10,097 bases of DNA from Bacillota bacterium (GTDB lineage Bacteria > Bacillota > Clostridia > Christensenellales > CAG-138). Below the pieces are notes generated by a model, which saw only the letters and a program-made list of their open reading frames with translations, was not told the origin of the DNA and searched no databases. Shown in pieces: positions 1 to 8,213 of this stretch. Every line of letters starts with the position of its first letter. Positions within the stretch are counted from its first letter, which is position 1. The position numbers and the translations under genes were made by a program. The stretch is from positions 1 through 10,097 of the forward strand of contig JAEEYN010000008.1 in assembly GCA_016288175.1 (NCBI GenBank), in the 5' to 3' direction.

Positions 1-281
1 CCGACGAACATCATCGTCGCCTCGATCGGCTCCGGTGTGGGCGTCGGTTCCGGCGTCGGCTCGGGCGAAGGCGTCGGCGCTTCCGTCGGTTCGGGCGTCG
101 GCTCCGGCGTGGGTTCGGGCGAAGGCGTCGGATCGGGCTCGATCACGACCTGTTCGGATCCGTTGTTTTGCCTTCCGCTGCATGATACCGCGGCAAGTAG
201 GAACACCGCCGCAAGGAGCAGCAGAGCGGCGCGCTTAAGCGCGGCTGCGGTTTTCGATTCTGTTTTCTTAAAAAACTTCAC
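1..281 (-). CDS. N-terminus of a lipoprotein, probable CapA/PGA_cap family (partial)
   Basis: Only the first 93 codons lie in the window; the gene runs off at position 1. I start it at GTG 279-281, preceded by an AAAGGA ribosome binding site 8 bases upstream and one base after the TAA of the acetyltransferase gene, so the two are probably translationally coupled. Residues 1-16 are basic (FFKK, LKR), 17-33 hydrophobic, and a lipobox-like AVSC places the lipidated cysteine at residue 34. Residues about 50-86 are a Pro-Thr-Glu-Pro linker with an internal repeat. The last visible residues, EATMMFVG, match the way the folded domain of CapA-like (PGA_cap, metallophosphoesterase-fold) proteins usually begins (MFVGD). 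The family assignment rests on these few residues and is an inference; signal, lipobox and linker are directly visible. Expected location is the outer face of the membrane. Confidence 0.6.
   Translation of the reverse strand, partial: MKFFKKTESKTAAALKRAALLLLAAVFLLAAVSCSGRQNNGSEQVVIEPDPTPSPEPTPEPTPEPTEAPTPSPEPTPEPTPTPEPIEATMMFV
27..134 (-). repeat. Pro-Thr-Glu-Pro coding repeat in the lipoprotein linker
   Basis: About 108 bases encode a low-complexity linker built of PT, PE and PS dipeptides. A longer unit, PTPSPEPTPEPTP, occurs twice (residues 51-63 and 69-81), giving a tandem repeat with a 54-base period and only a few third-position differences. Such linkers separate a lipid anchor from an extracellular domain in Gram-positive lipoproteins. 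Its length may vary between strains. Confidence 0.75.
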
Positions 282-282
282 T

Positions 283-798
283 TTATTTTTCCTTTGCGAA
301 ATATGCGAAAACGAGGTCGTCCCCGTCTTTTTCATCCAGAAGGACGAAGCCGAGGGAGCGGTACAGCGCATGCGCTTTCGTGTTCGCCTCCTCCGCGGAG
401 AGCTTGATGGGTCTGTCGGGGAAAGCGGCGCTCAGAACCCGCACGGCGTGCGCGGCTGCCGCTTTTCCGAGCCCCCTGCCCTGTTCCCTTTCATCTATAT
501 AGTAGCTCCAGCTTACGGCGTCGCTATCGACGAGCCGGCGAAGAAAGCTGATGAAGCCGACCGGACGGTTTCCTTCCGTAATTATGCAGGGAAGATTGTT
601 GTCCGGGTCGAGGTATGCCCTGCCGATCGAAAAACCGGCGGGATTTACGAGCAGCTGCTGCTCCGCCGAAATGCTGCAGCCGAACACGGCATATGCGAGT
701 TCCTCCTCCGTCCCTATCGGCCGGAAGCCGGTCTCTTCGCCCTCACCGCGGAAAAGTTCCGGGGGAAGGGCAAGCAGTTTTTCGCGGAAAGTGCTCAT
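283..798 (-). CDS. GNAT-family N-acetyltransferase
   Basis: 171 residues, the usual length for a single-domain GNAT enzyme, which transfers an acetyl group from acetyl-CoA to an amine. The acetyl-CoA motif A is clear: strand beta4 with WSYYIDE at 97-103, then QGRGLGKA at 106-113, the pyrophosphate-binding Q/RxxGxG/A loop. Motif B follows as NTKAHALYRSLGF at 139-151, with the Tyr at 146 in the usual position of the general acid. PCIITEGNRPVGFISF at 70-85 forms the preceding strands. The layout resembles spermine/spermidine or diamine acetyltransferases, but the substrate cannot be read from the sequence. It begins 8 bases after the psuG stop and ends one base before the next start, so it is an internal gene of the Dabb-psuG operon. 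Cytoplasmic. Confidence 0.85.
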   Translation of the reverse strand: MSTFREKLLALPPELFRGEGEETGFRPIGTEEELAYAVFGCSISAEQQLLVNPAGFSIGRAYLDPDNNLPCIITEGNRPVGFISFLRRLVDSDAVSWSYYIDEREQGRGLGKAAAAHAVRVLSAAFPDRPIKLSAEEANTKAHALYRSLGFVLLDEKDGDDLVFAYFAKEK

Positions 799-806
799 TT
801 TTCCGG

Positions 807-1751
807 TTATTCACCGTCTGCTTCGTTCCCTTCGCTCTGCTGAGCGTTCATCGTCGCCGCGACCTTTGCCGCAAGGCAGACATTATTGTAAACGAGGGCG
901 ATATTCGAATCGAGGCTGGCGTTGCCGGTGAGCTCCGCAATGCGGGCGAGCAGGAACGGCGTCACCTCTCGGCCTTCGATATTCTTCTTTCTCGATTCCG
1001 CAACGGCCTTGAGCGTCGCCTTATCGATCTTGTCGGGGTCCATCTCGTATTTTTCGGGGATCGGATTTACGATGACCATGCCGCTGTTCATGTTGAGGCC
1101 GTCCATCGCGCTGACCATACCGGCAAGCTCCTCAACGGAATCGGCGCGGCATGGCGCCGCAAAGCCGCTGTCCCTTGTGTAGAACGCGGGAACATTATCC
1201 GTGCGGAAAGCGATCACGGGAACTCCCTGGGTCTCAAGATACTCAAGCGTCAGGCCGATATCGAGAACGCTCTTCGGGCCGGCGCAGACGACGGCGACGG
1301 GCGTTCTTCCAAGCTCGTTGAGGTCGGCGGAGATATCCATCGTCGTTTCCGCTCCGCGGTGCACGCCGCCAATGCCGCCGGTCGCAAAGACCTTGATGCC
1401 CGCGAGGTGGGCGATGAACATCGTTGCGGCAACGGTCGTCGCGCCGTCCTCACTGCGCGCCATGACAACGGGGATGTCGCGGCGGCTGACCTTTTTAACG
1501 TTCCTGCCCGCTCTGCCGAGGTAGTCGATCTGCTCGTCGGTGAGGCCGGCATGGAGCTCGCCGTTCAGGATCGCGCAGGTCGCGGGGACCGCGCCGTAGC
1601 GCCGCGCAAGGCGCTGGCAGGCGAGCGCGGTCTTTACGTTCTGGGGATAGGGCATCCCGTGGGAGATGATCGTGCTTTCAAGGGCGATGACGGGTTTCCC
1701 CGCGGCAAGAGCCCTGCTCACTTCATCCGAAAGAACAACTTTGTAATTCAT
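807..1751 (-). CDS. psuG: Pseudouridine-5'-phosphate glycosidase
   Basis: 314 residues, full length for PsuG (YeiN family). The enzyme reversibly cleaves the C-C glycosidic bond of pseudouridine 5'-phosphate to uracil and ribose 5-phosphate, a step in pseudouridine salvage. The N-terminal signature ALESTIISHGMPYPQN (23-38) is present. Using the residues known from the E. coli enzyme with an offset of 6, E25, K87 (in KVSRRD), D143, the Schiff-base lysine K160 (in AGPKS) and N283 (in SLDSNIALV) are all conserved, so it should be active. The ATG start follows an AAAGGA ribosome binding site about 9 bases upstream. It lies 21 bases after the Dabb gene and 8 bases before the acetyltransferase. No pseudouridine kinase (PsuK) or nucleoside transporter gene is in the window; the kinase step must be encoded elsewhere or the phosphate comes from RNA turnover. 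Confidence 0.97.
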   Translation of the reverse strand: MNYKVVLSDEVSRALAAGKPVIALESTIISHGMPYPQNVKTALACQRLARRYGAVPATCAILNGELHAGLTDEQIDYLGRAGRNVKKVSRRDIPVVMARSEDGATTVAATMFIAHLAGIKVFATGGIGGVHRGAETTMDISADLNELGRTPVAVVCAGPKSVLDIGLTLEYLETQGVPVIAFRTDNVPAFYTRDSGFAAPCRADSVEELAGMVSAMDGLNMNSGMVIVNPIPEKYEMDPDKIDKATLKAVAESRKKNIEGREVTPFLLARIAELTGNASLDSNIALVYNNVCLAAKVAATMNAQQSEGNEADGE

Positions 1752-1772
1752 ATCATTAATATCCTTTCAGGC

Positions 1773-2087
1773 TTATTTTTCAATAAAGAAATCGGAAACG
1801 ACTCTCGAGGAGGTCACCTTGCCGATATAGGCCGAGATCTCCTTATGCGGCGGGAAATCGCGGTAAGCGAGCATGCCTTCGAGGTTCACGAAATCGCAGA
1901 CAAGGCACATATCATAGCTTGCGGGCGAATGAAGCTCGTCCTCGCCGATCTCAAGCGCCATCAGCGTCGGAGCGACGCCGACGAGGCCGCGCAGCCTCTC
2001 CGCACAGTAACGCATGTTCTCGGCCTTGGTCCTGCCCTCCGCTTCATCAAGGAAGCGCCACATAACGACATGTTTCAGAATCTTCAT
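1773..2087 (-). CDS. Dabb-family (stress-responsive alpha/beta barrel) small protein
   Basis: With the start at ATG 2085-2087 the protein has 104 residues and begins MKILKHVVMWRF, the classic opening of the Dabb family (dimeric ferredoxin-like alpha/beta barrel), including the conserved His at 6. The centre carries LMALEIGEDEL and the barrel strand YDMCLVCDFVNLEGM, then a typical YRDFPPHKE segment. The frame is open further, to an ATG at 2129, but that would leave only about 7 bases after the predicted transcription start and no ribosome binding site; the family match also starts at 2087. The nearest purine-rich site (GGAAGG) is 16 bases upstream, which is far, so the start is not fully settled. 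Family members are often of unknown substrate; no specific reaction is claimed. First gene of the psuG operon. Confidence 0.85.
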   Translation of the reverse strand: MKILKHVVMWRFLDEAEGRTKAENMRYCAERLRGLVGVAPTLMALEIGEDELHSPASYDMCLVCDFVNLEGMLAYRDFPPHKEISAYIGKVTSSRVVSDFFIEK

Positions 2088-2142
2088 AATTATCGCGCCC
2101 GTACCTTCCGGCAGGGCATACCTCCGCATAATAATTCAATTT

Positions 2143-2171
2143 ATTATAACACATATTTACCATTCGGACAA
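2143..2171 (-). promoter_or_regulatory. Sigma-A-type promoter of the Dabb-psuG-GNAT-lipoprotein operon
   Basis: On the minus strand a -35 box TTGTCC (2166-2171) is followed by exactly 17 bases and a perfect -10 box TATAAT (2143-2148), with TG one base before it (extended -10). Transcription should start near 2136, about 49 bases before the preferred Dabb start codon. The promoter lies just after the terminator of the preceding block, so the operon is an independent unit. Confidence 0.75.
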
Positions 2172-2220
2172 CAGGAAACGGCGGCATGGTAAATACCGAA
2201 ACCCTGAGCTGTCATGTTCC

Positions 2221-2248
2221 AAAGAAAAAGAGACCACGTAGGTCTCTT
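2221..2248 (-). terminator. Rho-independent terminator of the membrane-protein block
   Basis: Read on the minus strand: AAGAGACC, loop TACGT, GGTCTCTT, then a T-rich tract TTTTCTTT. The 8-base-pair stem is perfect (2241-2248 with 2228-2235). It starts 35 bases after the stop codon of the last paralogous gene and is a standard intrinsic terminator. Confidence 0.85.
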
Positions 2249-2282
2249 ATGTCCATATGATAATATAGTTTTTAGACTGATA

Positions 2283-2821
2283 TTATCCTCCGTTTTTATT
2301 GTTTTTCCTGCCAATATAATAGATGCCTCTGTCCTTCCCGCTGACTTCCAAAAAATGAACTCTATAACCGAGGTCAGAGAAAAGTCCCAGGAATTGCGAG
2401 TAATCAATCATGCTTTTACCCGGTGAAATCGGCGCAAATTCGATCTCACTGTTTTCCGTGAAAACCGACAAAAGACTGCAGATACGCAGCACGCGCTCCT
2501 CTTCAGCCGTTGATACAGTTCGCGAAAGAGTTTCTGCCACGTCCGATTCGTCTATCCCGTTTCGTTTAAGATATCTATGGAATGCATCCTGCTGAAATGC
2601 AGGATCAAAAGCATAGAGTTCTCCGCTAATTGTGTTATACGCAAACAGGCAGTCAGAATACTTCTTCCCAAGCTGTCCGCTTTTTGAGGCTAAAAAAGGC
2701 CAACTGTTTTTTGTGCTTTCTTCCCTTTGTGCCGGCGGCAAGTCTTAAGCAATAACCAAATCACGAAAGGCAGCATAACAGGCAGTACTGTGCCCAGGAG
2801 AATCACAGCAATGTTTCCCAT
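2283..2821 (-). pseudogene. Broken paralog A: membrane anchor plus soluble domain, unknown family
   Basis: Two frames must be joined. From ATG 2819-2821 the sequence reads a one-helix anchor (MGNIAVILLGTVLPV..., then FVIWLLL) followed by a basic linker KTCRRHKGKKAQK, and stops at TAG 2690-2692. The frame one base back (-1) is open from 2744 to the stop at 2283 and carries the soluble domain, with LFAYNTISGELYAFDP, RYLKRNGIDESDVAETL and a C-terminal LGYRVHFLEVSGKDRGIYYI. This domain is related to those of the neighbours at 3082-3756 and 3814-4287, which shows that the frames belong together. The only initiator for the downstream frame alone is TTG 2739-2741. A run of six A (T on the coding strand) at 2692-2697, right at the stop, is a likely site of an indel. 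Ribosome binding site before 2821 is poor. No known family recognised. Confidence 0.6.
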
Positions 2822-2996
2822 TACTGATGTTATAGATCAATTCCTTAATCCATTTATAAAGGCAGTAAACAAAGCCCACTCCTGCAAACAAAACCGCTCC
2901 GATAGGTACGCATCCCGAATCATCGACTTCGATGGCTGCCCAAATACCGCCGCCGATTATCAGAGCGCAGATAATCGCCAAAAATAAATACCACAT
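2745..2996 (-). CDS. Small hydrophobic membrane protein, unknown function
   Basis: 83 residues from an ATG with an AAGGGA site about 10 bases upstream. Residues 2-21 (LFLAIICALIIGGGIWA) and 33-50 (IGAVLFAGVGFVYCLYKW) are probable transmembrane helices, with a short acidic loop EVDDSG between them. From about residue 58 the reading becomes Cys/His-rich and unlike the family, and it overlaps the start of the next frame at 2821. In the intact neighbour (3082-3756) three helices precede the soluble domain in one protein, so this ORF may be the first two helices of the same broken gene: it lies in the same frame as the soluble domain at 2283-2741, with only the third helix out of frame between them. 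Whether it is a separate protein or a fragment is open. Confidence 0.45.
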   Translation of the reverse strand: MWYLFLAIICALIIGGGIWAAIEVDDSGCVPIGAVLFAGVGFVYCLYKWIKELIYNISNGKHCCDSPGHSTACYAAFRDLVIA

Positions 2997-3081
2997 TAAG
3001 CTCAGTTCCCTTTTCTGATAGTTGATTATCGTCTGGTATGAATAAAGTGTTGCCCGGCGAAGAAGAAAAGCATCATCACCC

Positions 3082-3756
3082 TCAGTCTAAATACCGTACC
3101 TTACTGTTCTGCTCGCAGGCTGCTGTGAAGTTGACTTTGCAGTCGAGAGAATCCATCAGATTCTTAAGCCCTGCTTGGGTCTTCAGATCGCTGCTTTGGA
3201 AAACCGGATCCAGTCGCAACCTTCCGTTTTCGGCGGAAACGCCGAGGAGCCGGCAAGCGTCCCTGATCGCCGACGTTTGTTCGTCTTCATTCTCTTCCGA
3301 AAGGATCGCTGCCATTTCTGCGGCCGTCAGTCCGTTGTTCTCAAGCATCCTTTCAACAGCTTTCTCCCGGATGTCCGGCTTGAGCACGAAGCTTTGGCTT
3401 TCGGCTTTTTTCTTCTCCATACTCTTCTTATACTGTTGAACTGTCCTGACCGCCTGCTTCTCCTTAAATATTCTTCTCAGGAAAAGAACAAGGAAAACTA
3501 TGCCGGTTATTATTGCCGGGATCAAAGCGCAAACAATGATGCCGACGGTATTCCCCTTTTTAATGAATTCTATAAGCATTATGGCCCAGATTATAGCCAG
3601 CAACCCGCCTATAATACAGCCTGGTATGGCAAGAACGGCCTTTTTGCCATAACGGCTGCGCAGCTTCAGCATAACCGTAACCGCAATCGCTCCCATTCCC
3701 AGTGAAAGTATTGTCTTGAGCGTTGCATACAGAATAACAGAATCAAGATCTCCCAT
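3082..3756 (-). CDS. Three-helix membrane protein with family C-terminal domain (intact paralog B)
   Basis: 224 residues and the only uninterrupted member of the tandem family. ATG start with AGGA 6 bases upstream. Three hydrophobic segments: about 6-30, 40-65 and 70-93, ending in the basic stretch FLRRIFKEK. A charged linker (MEKKKAES near 110) leads into the soluble domain from about 118: FVLKPD, then VERMLENNGLTAAEMAAIL, IRDACRLLGVSAENGRLRLDP, and a C-terminal LDCKVNF. These segments align in order with copies A and C, although the last 20 residues differ from their RGIY ending. The soluble part is predicted to be mixed alpha/beta and probably cytoplasmic, given the basic residues after the last helix. 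I do not recognise the family and propose no reaction. It lies between the two broken copies, 57 bases after C. Confidence 0.75.
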   Translation of the reverse strand: MGDLDSVILYATLKTILSLGMGAIAVTVMLKLRSRYGKKAVLAIPGCIIGGLLAIIWAIMLIEFIKKGNTVGIIVCALIPAIITGIVFLVLFLRRIFKEKQAVRTVQQYKKSMEKKKAESQSFVLKPDIREKAVERMLENNGLTAAEMAAILSEENEDEQTSAIRDACRLLGVSAENGRLRLDPVFQSSDLKTQAGLKNLMDSLDCKVNFTAACEQNSKVRYLD

Positions 3757-3770
3757 TTTTCTTCCTTTCC

Positions 3771-3790
3771 CTGTCCGTATGTTCGGACAG
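3771..3790 (-). other. Perfect inverted repeat in the leader of paralog B
   Basis: CTGTCCG (3771-3777), six-base loop, CGGACAG (3784-3790): a 7-base-pair perfect stem 15 bases before the start codon of paralog B. No T tract follows on either strand, so it is not a standard terminator. It sits directly ahead of the ribosome binding site and could tune translation or protect the message, or be an operator. Function is inference. Confidence 0.4.
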
Positions 3791-3813
3791 TCATTGATTC
3801 TTATTTTCTTAAA

Positions 3814-4287
3814 TCATCTAACGCTGTAGATCCCGCGGCCTCTCCCGCCGATCTCATTGAATTTAACATCGTATCCGAGTTCAAGCAGCAGGTCGGTGTA
3901 TTCTTTCCTCGTCGCAATCTTGCTCGCCCGCGCTATCGGCTTGAAGCAGAGCCCTCCCGCTTCCTCAATGATATTCAATATTCTGCATACTTCTCGTACT
4001 CTCGCAGAGAGCTCTTCCTCGCCTTCCCAGAAGAGGGATCCGGCTAACATCGGCTTCCGTGAGACCGTTTTTCTGAATAAATTTCTCAAACGACTCCCGC
4101 TGAAGCTCGGGTTTGAACATATAAAGCGTTTCCGTTACCGAATTATAAGCGAACAGGTTTCGGATATTATCCTGTCGTCTTTTTCCTTCATAGCTTCCCG
4201 GCGTTTTTTGTTTCTGTTCATCTGATATGTCGTCACGGCGGTACTTATAGCCATAGCAGGCAGTACCATGAGAACTCCTGTGATCAT
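3814..4287 (-). pseudogene. Broken paralog C: membrane anchor plus soluble domain, two frame changes
   Basis: Starts at ATG 4285-4287 with a perfect AGGAGG (4293-4298) 5 bases upstream. The first frame gives a single helix (MITGVLMVLPAMAISTAV) and a basic linker NRNKKRREAMKEKDDR, then stops at TAA 4135-4137. The -1 frame carries the domain start: NLFAYNSVTETLYMFKP, FEKFIQKNGLTEADVSRI. Near 4030-4050 the family match moves by +1 into the original frame, giving ELSARVREVCRILNI, then LLLELGYDVKFNEIGGRGRGIYSVR to the stop at 3814. The two changes compensate, so only about 50 codons in the middle are out of frame. Homology to copies A and B on both sides of each break supports one ancestral gene. 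Only a TTG (4087-4089) could start the last frame on its own. Follows the lipoprotein gene by 45 bases. Unknown family. Confidence 0.65.
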
Positions 4288-4332
4288 TTTTGCCTCCTGC
4301 TCTTATTTGTCGTATGTTTTTTCAGCTTTGTC

Positions 4333-5079
4333 TCAAAGTCCCGGCACCATGCTTACTGCGATCGCAGCGACATCTGCCTCCTGCTCCGGCGACAGAGGCT
4401 GTTTATCCGCCTTTTCGCCGTAAGTATAAATCATATGTCCATTGATAACCGTTGCATAACGGTAAGAATAGCAGGAGAAAACGTAATTGAACAGCATGAA
4501 CCGCAATCCGTTCTTCTCAACAGTCTGATACCCATCAGCACCGTGCTTCTCGAAGCCGGAAATAATCGACGAAGCATACAAATTGTATTCCGACTCCGAA
4601 ATATCGGCAAACGTAACATCTCCATACTTTTTGTCTTTGACATGGAGCAATATCCGGAACTTGCTTTTCGCGAACTGATCTCCTTTCGGTATGATATAGA
4701 CCTGAACTCCCGTTGCTGACATATAGGTTTCAACCTGATCGCGGGCAAGTCCGACCGCGGCGCACATTTCATCGGTATAGTCGCCGCCGTCGATAAACAC
4801 ATAATAATCTTCAGGAACAGCGATCGTACCCTTCAAAGCAGGAACGTAGTACTGAACCATCCGTTCCGGCGTCCCTTCTTCCGACGGCATTGGCGTTGAC
4901 TCCGACGGCTCGTCCGTAGCAGTGTCCTGTGCTGTAGCCTCGACCGTGACCGGCTCAGTGACCGTTTCCTTGTCCAAATCGGGTTCTTTGGCGTTGCTCT
5001 CGTTTGCATTTTTCTCTGCACAGGAAGCAAACGCAGCAAGCATAACGAGCGCAAGCCCAATGCAAATAATCCTTTTCAT
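4333..5079 (-). CDS. Lipoprotein of unknown function with acidic Thr/Glu/Pro linker
   Basis: 248 residues. MKR, a hydrophobic segment and the lipobox FASC with Cys at 20 make a clear lipoprotein signal; the mature protein is anchored outside the membrane. Residues about 21-73 are a Thr/Glu/Ser/Pro-rich, very acidic linker. The globular part begins near MVQYYVPALKGTIAVPEDYYVF and shows alternating strands and helices (FRILLHVKD, YNLYASSIISGF, LRFMLFNYVFSCYSYRYATV), ending with a helix after PLSPEQEADVAAIAVSM. No family recognised with confidence. The ATG start has AAAGGA about 9 bases upstream. It is the first gene of the AT-rich block and probably cotranscribed with the paralogous membrane genes that follow; this neighbourhood suggests an envelope role, but that is inference. 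Confidence 0.85.
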   Translation of the reverse strand: MKRIICIGLALVMLAAFASCAEKNANESNAKEPDLDKETVTEPVTVEATAQDTATDEPSESTPMPSEEGTPERMVQYYVPALKGTIAVPEDYYVFIDGGDYTDEMCAAVGLARDQVETYMSATGVQVYIIPKGDQFAKSKFRILLHVKDKKYGDVTFADISESEYNLYASSIISGFEKHGADGYQTVEKNGLRFMLFNYVFSCYSYRYATVINGHMIYTYGEKADKQPLSPEQEADVAAIAVSMVPGL

Positions 5080-5139
5080 AATGGCTTCCTTTCTGTCTGA
5101 CTTCTGTTGAGATTTCGAATCTGCTTTTGTCTATATCGA

Positions 5140-5168
5140 CATTTACAGTGTATCGCAATTTCTGTCAA
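5140..5168 (-). promoter_or_regulatory. Candidate promoter of the lipoprotein/paralog block
   Basis: A consensus -35 TTGACA (5163-5168, minus strand) is followed after 17 bases by the weak -10 TAAATG (5140-5145). An alternative is TTGCGA (5153-5158) with 17 bases to TATAGA (5130-5135). Either would start the message 45-60 bases before the lipoprotein start codon. Which one is used cannot be told from sequence. Confidence 0.35.
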
Positions 5169-5258
5169 AATGCAATCCTTGTATCGTAAAAAGTTCCTCT
5201 GAGAGAGACGCCCTGAGCTCCACAAAGCTTTTGAGAATAACCAAGCGCCAGATCTGAA

Positions 5259-5331
5259 GTGCATTCCGAAATGGGGCCGCTGCATGCAGTTCCCCGCATT
5301 TGCAGCTGCCCCATCTGTTTCGGATGTGCAG
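5259..5331 (-). other. Long imperfect stem-loop after clpB
   Basis: Between the clpB stop and the next promoter, an outer arm at 5259-5277 (GTGCA, TCCGAAA, TGGGGC) pairs with 5308-5331 (GCCCCA, TTTCGGA, TGCA) with small bulges. An inner perfect 6-base-pair stem, GCTGCA (5279-5284) with TGCAGC (5301-5306), closes a 16-base loop. The whole is a 73-base hairpin that begins 14 bases after the clpB stop codon. No U tract follows directly; the first T-rich run on the minus strand is CTTTTTA near 5186-5192. It may be the clpB 3' end (termination or message protection), or a remnant of a small inverted-repeat element. Confidence 0.5.
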
Positions 5332-5345
5332 AGCACAACTTATTC

Positions 5346-7925
<2,580 letters not shown>

Positions 7926-7933
7926 ATTTAACA

Positions 7934-7939
7934 CCTCCC
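7934..7939 (-). promoter_or_regulatory. clpB: Ribosome binding site deciding the clpB start
   Basis: GGGAGG on the minus strand, 8 bases before ATG 7923-7925. It overlaps the in-frame GTG at 7932-7934, which rules that codon out as the main start. Confidence 0.8.
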
Positions 7940-8044
7940 GCTAAGGGTAGTTTTGCTTGCTCATTCATCGGGGAGCTTCCTTTGCCGTTTCCGGCGCCCG
8001 CGCTTCCGCCGTTCCTTCCGAAACAGGTCTAGGCGCCGTTGTTG

Positions 8045-8071
8045 TTAGCACTCTCGTTCCTTGAGTGCTAA
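8045..8071 (-). promoter_or_regulatory. CIRCE operator (HrcA binding site) of clpB
   Basis: Perfect match to the CIRCE consensus: TTAGCACTC, nine-base spacer, GAGTGCTAA. HrcA, the heat-shock repressor of Firmicutes, binds this inverted repeat and is released under heat stress when GroEL is titrated by unfolded protein. It lies one base downstream of the -10 box and covers the expected transcription start, so binding would block initiation. It is about 120 bases before the clpB start codon, so the message has a long leader (roughly 8066-7926) in which I see no further clear element. Confidence 0.97.
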
Positions 8072-8072
8072 C

Positions 8073-8101
8073 ATTATAGCGCATTCCGAGCACGATTGGG
8101 A
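8073..8101 (-). promoter_or_regulatory. clpB promoter adjoining CIRCE
   Basis: Perfect -10 TATAAT at 8073-8078 (minus strand). The hexamer 17 bases upstream is TCCCAA (8096-8101), a poor -35 match, so the -10 assignment is firm and the -35 is not. Start of transcription should fall near 8066, inside CIRCE. Confidence 0.7.
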
Positions 8102-8150
8102 GTATCTGCAATGCTTTGTTGCCAAAATAACATAATTTCGCCATAATTAA

Positions 8151-8187
8151 AGGAGGCTCGCTCCGTTTGAAGCAAGACTCCCATTTT
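8151..8187 (-). terminator. Terminator hairpin after the 384-residue lipoprotein, possibly bidirectional
   Basis: Minus strand: GGAG, one mismatch, CTTGCTTC, loop AAAC, GGAGCGAG, one mismatch, CTCC, then TTTAATT. Twelve base pairs including two G-U. It begins about 32 bases after the stop codon at 8214. The plus strand of the same hairpin is followed by CATTTTT, so it could also stop transcription entering from the other side. Confidence 0.75.
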
Positions 8188-8213
8188 TCTGTTATGCGAT
8201 TCCCGGCCGGGGC

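Noticed and set aside
2088..2129. Longer Dabb start at 2129
   Set aside because: It would leave almost no leader after the promoter, has no ribosome binding site, and adds residues outside the family match.
615..2192. 525-codon open frame on the plus strand
   Set aside because: Antisense to psuG, the GNAT gene and the Dabb gene, all of which have clear family motifs on the minus strand.
2690..2700. Classic -1 slippery heptamer in copy A
   Set aside because: A T6A run is present, but in the anchor frame the codon boundaries fall one base off the X-XXY-YYZ register, so it is not a standard site; only simple single-codon slippage remains possible.
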